In this document: piece by piece, positions 5,732-8,343 of the stretch
Numbering within the stretch: position 1 is the first letter of the stretch
Layout of the letters: every line of letters begins with the position of its first letter
Assembly (NCBI GenBank): GCA_947628245.1
Contig: CANQZH010000046.1
Span: 1-8,343, forward strand
Length of the DNA: 8,343 nucleotides
Source of the DNA: an uncultured Bacilli bacterium
GTDB taxonomy: Bacteria; Bacillota_I; Bacilli_A; RF39; UBA660
Reading direction: 5' to 3'
The notes under the pieces: generated by a model
Told to the model about the DNA's origin: nothing
Seen by the model: the letters and a program-made list of their open reading frames with translations, nothing else
Database searches by the model: none
Program-made: the position numbers and the translations under genes

Positions 5732-6823
5732 CTAATAAGCCATAAGTGGAATATCTTTAGGATCCATACCACTATCCATAATAGAATCAATAACATTTTT
5801 TAATTCTTCTTTATTATATTTAATTAATACACTTGGATTTAAATAAATATCTTCAGCTTCTTTACCTAAATTTAATAACATCTTAACTTTATCTTTTAAT
5901 TCTTTATCATATAACATCGCAATATGATTCATAAAAACATCTTTATCAATTTTTTCTTCTTCTACATATTTAACATTATCAACAATTGTATCTTGATCAA
6001 AATTATCCAATAATTCATTTACTTCATCACTAGTATAATCTAAATAATCAATTCCCACACTCTTTAAAGTATCAATTAAAATTGTTGTTTTATCTTTAGG
6101 AGGTTCTTCAACAACTTCTTCAATTGTTTCTTCCTCACTCATATTTTTAGCTTCTTGTAATACCTCGGAAATACTCTTACCAGTTTTATCTTTCATTTTA
6201 ACTTTTTCATTATAAGCAAACAAAGCATCTTCAGGGAACATTAATATTTTAGCAGCTTCTCTTTGTTCTTCTTCATTAAAATGAAATTCAGCTAATAAAG
6301 AAGTTATAGAATCTCTTGTAATATTAATTGTTCCAGATAAAGCTAAATTAATATATTCATTTAATTTTTCTTGATTTGCTAAAGCGGTATCTTTTCTAAT
6401 ACCAAGTTCTTCAATTGTTGTAATAGCTTTATTCATCTCATCTTCAACTTTAACTAATTCTTCTTCACTTTCTTTAGTATTTTTCTCCATTGCTTCAATC
6501 GTTTTAGGAAGATTATGATTTAGCTTTTCAAGTAACCCTTCCGGATTAAAATCTAAATTTAACTTAGTTAAAACTGTACTATAATCATCTCGATTTATTC
6601 CCGATAATAAATTTTTAAACTTTTCTCCTTGCTCAACCAATTCTTCTTTTTGTTCTTTTAAATCAGCAATTTCTTTTTGCAAAATACCCTTTTGTTCTGT
6701 TGTTTTTTCTTTGGTTTCCTCAGCAGCATTTTTTTGTTCATCCATTTCTTTTAAAATACTACTATCTTCACCACGTAAATTATACAGCTTATCTAATAAA
6801 TTCTCTGTTCTCACAGCCATCAT
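5732..6823 (-). CDS. Acidic coiled-coil protein of unknown function
   Basis: I do not recognise this 363-aa protein. It lacks Cys, Trp, signal peptide and membrane helix. Two coiled-coil stretches rich in Glu and Lys are visible (about 25-72 and 105-158), split by a short segment (FNPEGLLEKL). A helical middle part (~165-225) and an acidic linker (EEETIEEVVEEPP, 230-242) lead to a C-terminal helical region. There MLLNLGKEAEDIYLNPSVL (315-333) and SIMDSGMDPKDIPLM (347-361) share the LG/SG-x4-DI spacing of mTERF-like repeats, also seen in the downstream protein. GGGAG lies 6 bases before the first of two adjacent ATGs (6823 or 6820). A strong promoter lies directly upstream. The layout suggests a scaffold or a structural/nucleic-acid-associated protein; this is inference only. 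Confidence 0.75.
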   Translation of the reverse strand: MMAVRTENLLDKLYNLRGEDSSILKEMDEQKNAAEETKEKTTEQKGILQKEIADLKEQKEELVEQGEKFKNLLSGINRDDYSTVLTKLNLDFNPEGLLEKLNHNLPKTIEAMEKNTKESEEELVKVEDEMNKAITTIEELGIRKDTALANQEKLNEYINLALSGTINITRDSITSLLAEFHFNEEEQREAAKILMFPEDALFAYNEKVKMKDKTGKSISEVLQEAKNMSEEETIEEVVEEPPKDKTTILIDTLKSVGIDYLDYTSDEVNELLDNFDQDTIVDNVKYVEEEKIDKDVFMNHIAMLYDKELKDKVKMLLNLGKEAEDIYLNPSVLIKYNKEELKNVIDSIMDSGMDPKDIPLMAY

Positions 6824-6849
6824 TAGTCACTCCCTTTTACTATGACTAA

Positions 6850-6878
6850 ATTATAACAAAGCTTTTCTTGTTTGTAAA
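6850..6878 (-). promoter_or_regulatory. Sigma-A promoter of the coiled-coil operon
   Basis: On the minus strand, TTTACA (6873-6878) and TATAAT (6850-6855) are 17 bases apart. The -10 is perfect and the -35 matches 5 of 6. Transcription should start near 6843, leaving about 20 bases before the ATG, enough to include the GGGAG site. Confidence 0.8.
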
Positions 6879-6898
6879 CCTAAAAATCACCTAATCAC

Positions 6899-6920
6899 CA
6901 TTTTAGAATATACTAAAATG
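6899..6920 (+). promoter_or_regulatory. Inverted repeat over a -10 box upstream of the ABC operon
   Basis: CATTTTAG (6899-6906) and CTAAAATG (6913-6920) are perfect 8-base inverted arms around six bases. The centre and right arm contain TATACT (6909-6914), a 5/6 match to the -10 consensus at a suitable distance from the ABC gene. No good -35 is visible at 16-18 bases, so the promoter may need an activator, or a repressor may bind this dyad. No riboswitch fits in the ~25-base leader. Confidence 0.5.
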
Positions 6921-6943
6921 AAACAAAAAAAGGAGGAATTTGT

Positions 6944-7933
6944 TTGAAAAAGTTAATAATTGGAATAATTTGTTTAATTATGGTAATTGGTCTTATAATT
7001 GGTTTAATACTATTTAATAAAAAAGATGAAGAAACAATTAAATTAGAAAAAATAAAATTAGCTGAAGTAACTCATAGTCCTTTTTACGCACCTCTTTATG
7101 TTGCAATTGAAAATGGCTACTTTAAAGAACTAGGAATTGATGTTGAATTAATTTTAACACCCGGAGCTGATAAAGTTGCCACAAGTGTTATATCAGGAGA
7201 TACCCAAATAGGTTTTGCTGGACCAGAAAGTGCCATCTATGTTTATGAAGGACAAGAAGAAGACTACTTAATAACTTTTGCAGGCCTTACCAAAAGAGAT
7301 GGCCAATTTATTGTCTCAAGAAACAAAGACTTTAAATTAGAAGATCTATATGGTAAAGAAGTATTAGTTGGAAGACTTGGGGGAATGCCAGCCCTAAATT
7401 TCTTAAATGCCCTTAAAAATGCTGGAATTGACGAGACAAAAATCAATTTAAACTATTCAGTAGAATTTGCAGCTTTAAGTGGTTCTTTTATTGGTAATAC
7501 TGGTGATTTTGTTAATCTATTTGAACCAAATGCAACCCTACTTGAAAAAGAAGGATTAGGTTACGTTGTCGAATCAATTGGTAAATACTCAGGAGAAATG
7601 CCTTATACAGCCTTTTACACTAAAAAAAGTTTCTTAGAAAATAACAAAGAACTTTTAGAAAAATTTAATACAGCAATCAATAAAGGATTACAATTTACTG
7701 AAGAAAATAGTCCCAAAACAATTGCTCAAACAATCATAAAACAATTTCCAGATACTAAACTAAATGATCTAGAAACAATTATTAATCGTTATAAAGAAAA
7801 CGATACTTGGTTAAAAAATACTTATATCAATGAAGAAATGGTAAAAAACTTAGAAGATATTATGATTCAAAATAATTTACTAGAAGACTATGTACCATAT
7901 AATGATTTATTTCAAAATCTAACTAATGAATAA
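6944..7933 (+). CDS. ABC transporter substrate-binding protein, SsuA/NMT1-like
   Basis: This 329-aa protein belongs to the periplasmic-binding-fold family of NitT/TauT-type importers (SsuA, TauA, ThiY/NMT1 relatives). It would capture a small solute outside the cell and deliver it to the membrane permease. Family marks are HSPFYAPLYVAIENGYFKELG at 44-64, the ligand-pocket segment GADKVATSVISGDTQIGFAGPE at 74-95, and KEVLVGRLGGMPA at 138-150. Instead of a lipobox, the N-terminus is a Lys-flanked helix (about 4-24) followed by NKKDEE. The only nearby Cys (C10) is inside the helix and out of context, so the protein is probably held by an uncleaved membrane anchor. The start is TTG (6944-6946), with AGGAGG 7 bases upstream. 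The ATPase gene overlaps its end by 8 bases, indicating one operon. The substrate cannot be read from the sequence; thiamine precursors, sulfonates and nitrate-like ions are family options. Confidence 0.85.
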   Translation: MKKLIIGIICLIMVIGLIIGLILFNKKDEETIKLEKIKLAEVTHSPFYAPLYVAIENGYFKELGIDVELILTPGADKVATSVISGDTQIGFAGPESAIYVYEGQEEDYLITFAGLTKRDGQFIVSRNKDFKLEDLYGKEVLVGRLGGMPALNFLNALKNAGIDETKINLNYSVEFAALSGSFIGNTGDFVNLFEPNATLLEKEGLGYVVESIGKYSGEMPYTAFYTKKSFLENNKELLEKFNTAINKGLQFTEENSPKTIAQTIIKQFPDTKLNDLETIINRYKENDTWLKNTYINEEMVKNLEDIMIQNNLLEDYVPYNDLFQNLTNE

Positions 7934-8343
7934 TATACTAGAAATAACTAACTTAGAAAAATCCTATTATACAAAACAAGGAGAAATACAAGCTATCAAA
8001 AATATTTCTTTACAAATAAAAGAAGGCGAAATTATAACCATTGTTGGTACTAGTGGATGTGGTAAATCTTCTTTACTCGGTATCTTAGCTAACATTGAAA
8101 ATAAATCAAACGGTTTATTTAAATTTAGTAAAGACAAACCAACAATCGGCTATATGTTACAAAACGATGCTTTATTTCCTTGGTTAACAATTTATGAAAA
8201 TGCTATCTTAGGTTTAAAAATAGCCAAAAAAGATACAATAGAAAATAAAGAATATGTCAAAAAATTATTAAAAACTTATAATTTAGAAGAATTTAACAAT
8301 AAATATCCTAATGAATTATCAGGTGGAATGAAACAAAGAGTTG
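7926..8343 (+). CDS. ABC transporter ATP-binding protein (3' end beyond window)
   Basis: The first 139 residues of a cytoplasmic ATPase that powers the importer are present. They contain an A-loop Tyr region (SYYTKQGEIQAIKNIS), Walker A GTSGCGKS at 41-48, the Q-loop at Q79 (MLQNDALFPWLT) and the signature LSGGMKQR at 131-138. The Walker B motif and H-loop lie past the window edge. The FPWLT segment after the Q-loop is typical of the SsuB/TauB/NrtD group, which agrees with the upstream binding protein. The ATG at 7926 overlaps the last codons of that gene by 8 bases and has no strong ribosome site of its own, so translational coupling is likely. A permease gene is expected next. Confidence 0.93.
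   Translation, partial: MNNILEITNLEKSYYTKQGEIQAIKNISLQIKEGEIITIVGTSGCGKSSLLGILANIENKSNGLFKFSKDKPTIGYMLQNDALFPWLTIYENAILGLKIAKKDTIENKEYVKKLLKTYNLEEFNNKYPNELSGGMKQRV

Noticed and set aside
6918..6947. Nine-codon leader peptide whose stop overlaps the TTG start of the binding protein
   Set aside because: Its ATG would lie at or upstream of the predicted transcript start, and it has no ribosome site; the overlap is probably chance.

Overview
The window comes from a very A+T-rich, low-GC Gram-positive-type bacterium (Bacillota/Bacilli or a Mollicutes-like gut lineage). The signs are AGGAGG-type ribosome sites, sigma-A promoters, codons ending mainly in A or T, a standard code with TGG for Trp, and a clostridial-type NitT/TauT-like ABC operon. 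The lineage is inferred; there is no rRNA or tRNA gene here.

Left part (1-1740, minus strand): a membrane-anchored surface protein whose last ~65 codons switch abruptly to G+C-rich, adenine-poor DNA with runs of NNC codons. This is the signature of the variable region of a diversity-generating retroelement (DGR). No reverse transcriptase or template repeat is in the window; they would lie elsewhere, possibly beyond position 1. The promoter of this gene has a ten-G homopolymer between a perfect TTGACA and candidate -10 boxes, so the gene may be both phase-variable and hypermutated. The -35 lies in the terminal inverted repeat of a ~212-bp MITE-like or decayed insertion element. Positions 1-119, downstream of the gene, hold no gene or clear terminator that I can support.

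Middle (1741-2794): a small three-helix membrane protein of unknown function on the minus strand. It is followed by a ~400-bp decayed stretch holding the N-terminal remnant of an AAA_14-type ATPase (Walker A still present) and three 33-bp tandem repeats ending at the cysS stop codon.

Core part (2795-5035): cysS (cysteinyl-tRNA synthetase, minus strand) and a divergent GNAT-type acetyltransferase, driven by two back-to-back sigma-A promoters whose -35 boxes are only 3 bp apart. A probably bidirectional terminator follows the acetyltransferase.

Right part (5136-8343): a minus-strand two-gene operon encodes a coiled-coil protein and a small helical protein, both unrecognised, with degenerate mTERF-like helical repeats. 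Diverging from it is an ABC import operon: a SsuA/NMT1-like substrate-binding protein with an uncleaved N-terminal anchor, then an ATPase cut by the window edge. A permease gene is expected just beyond the window.
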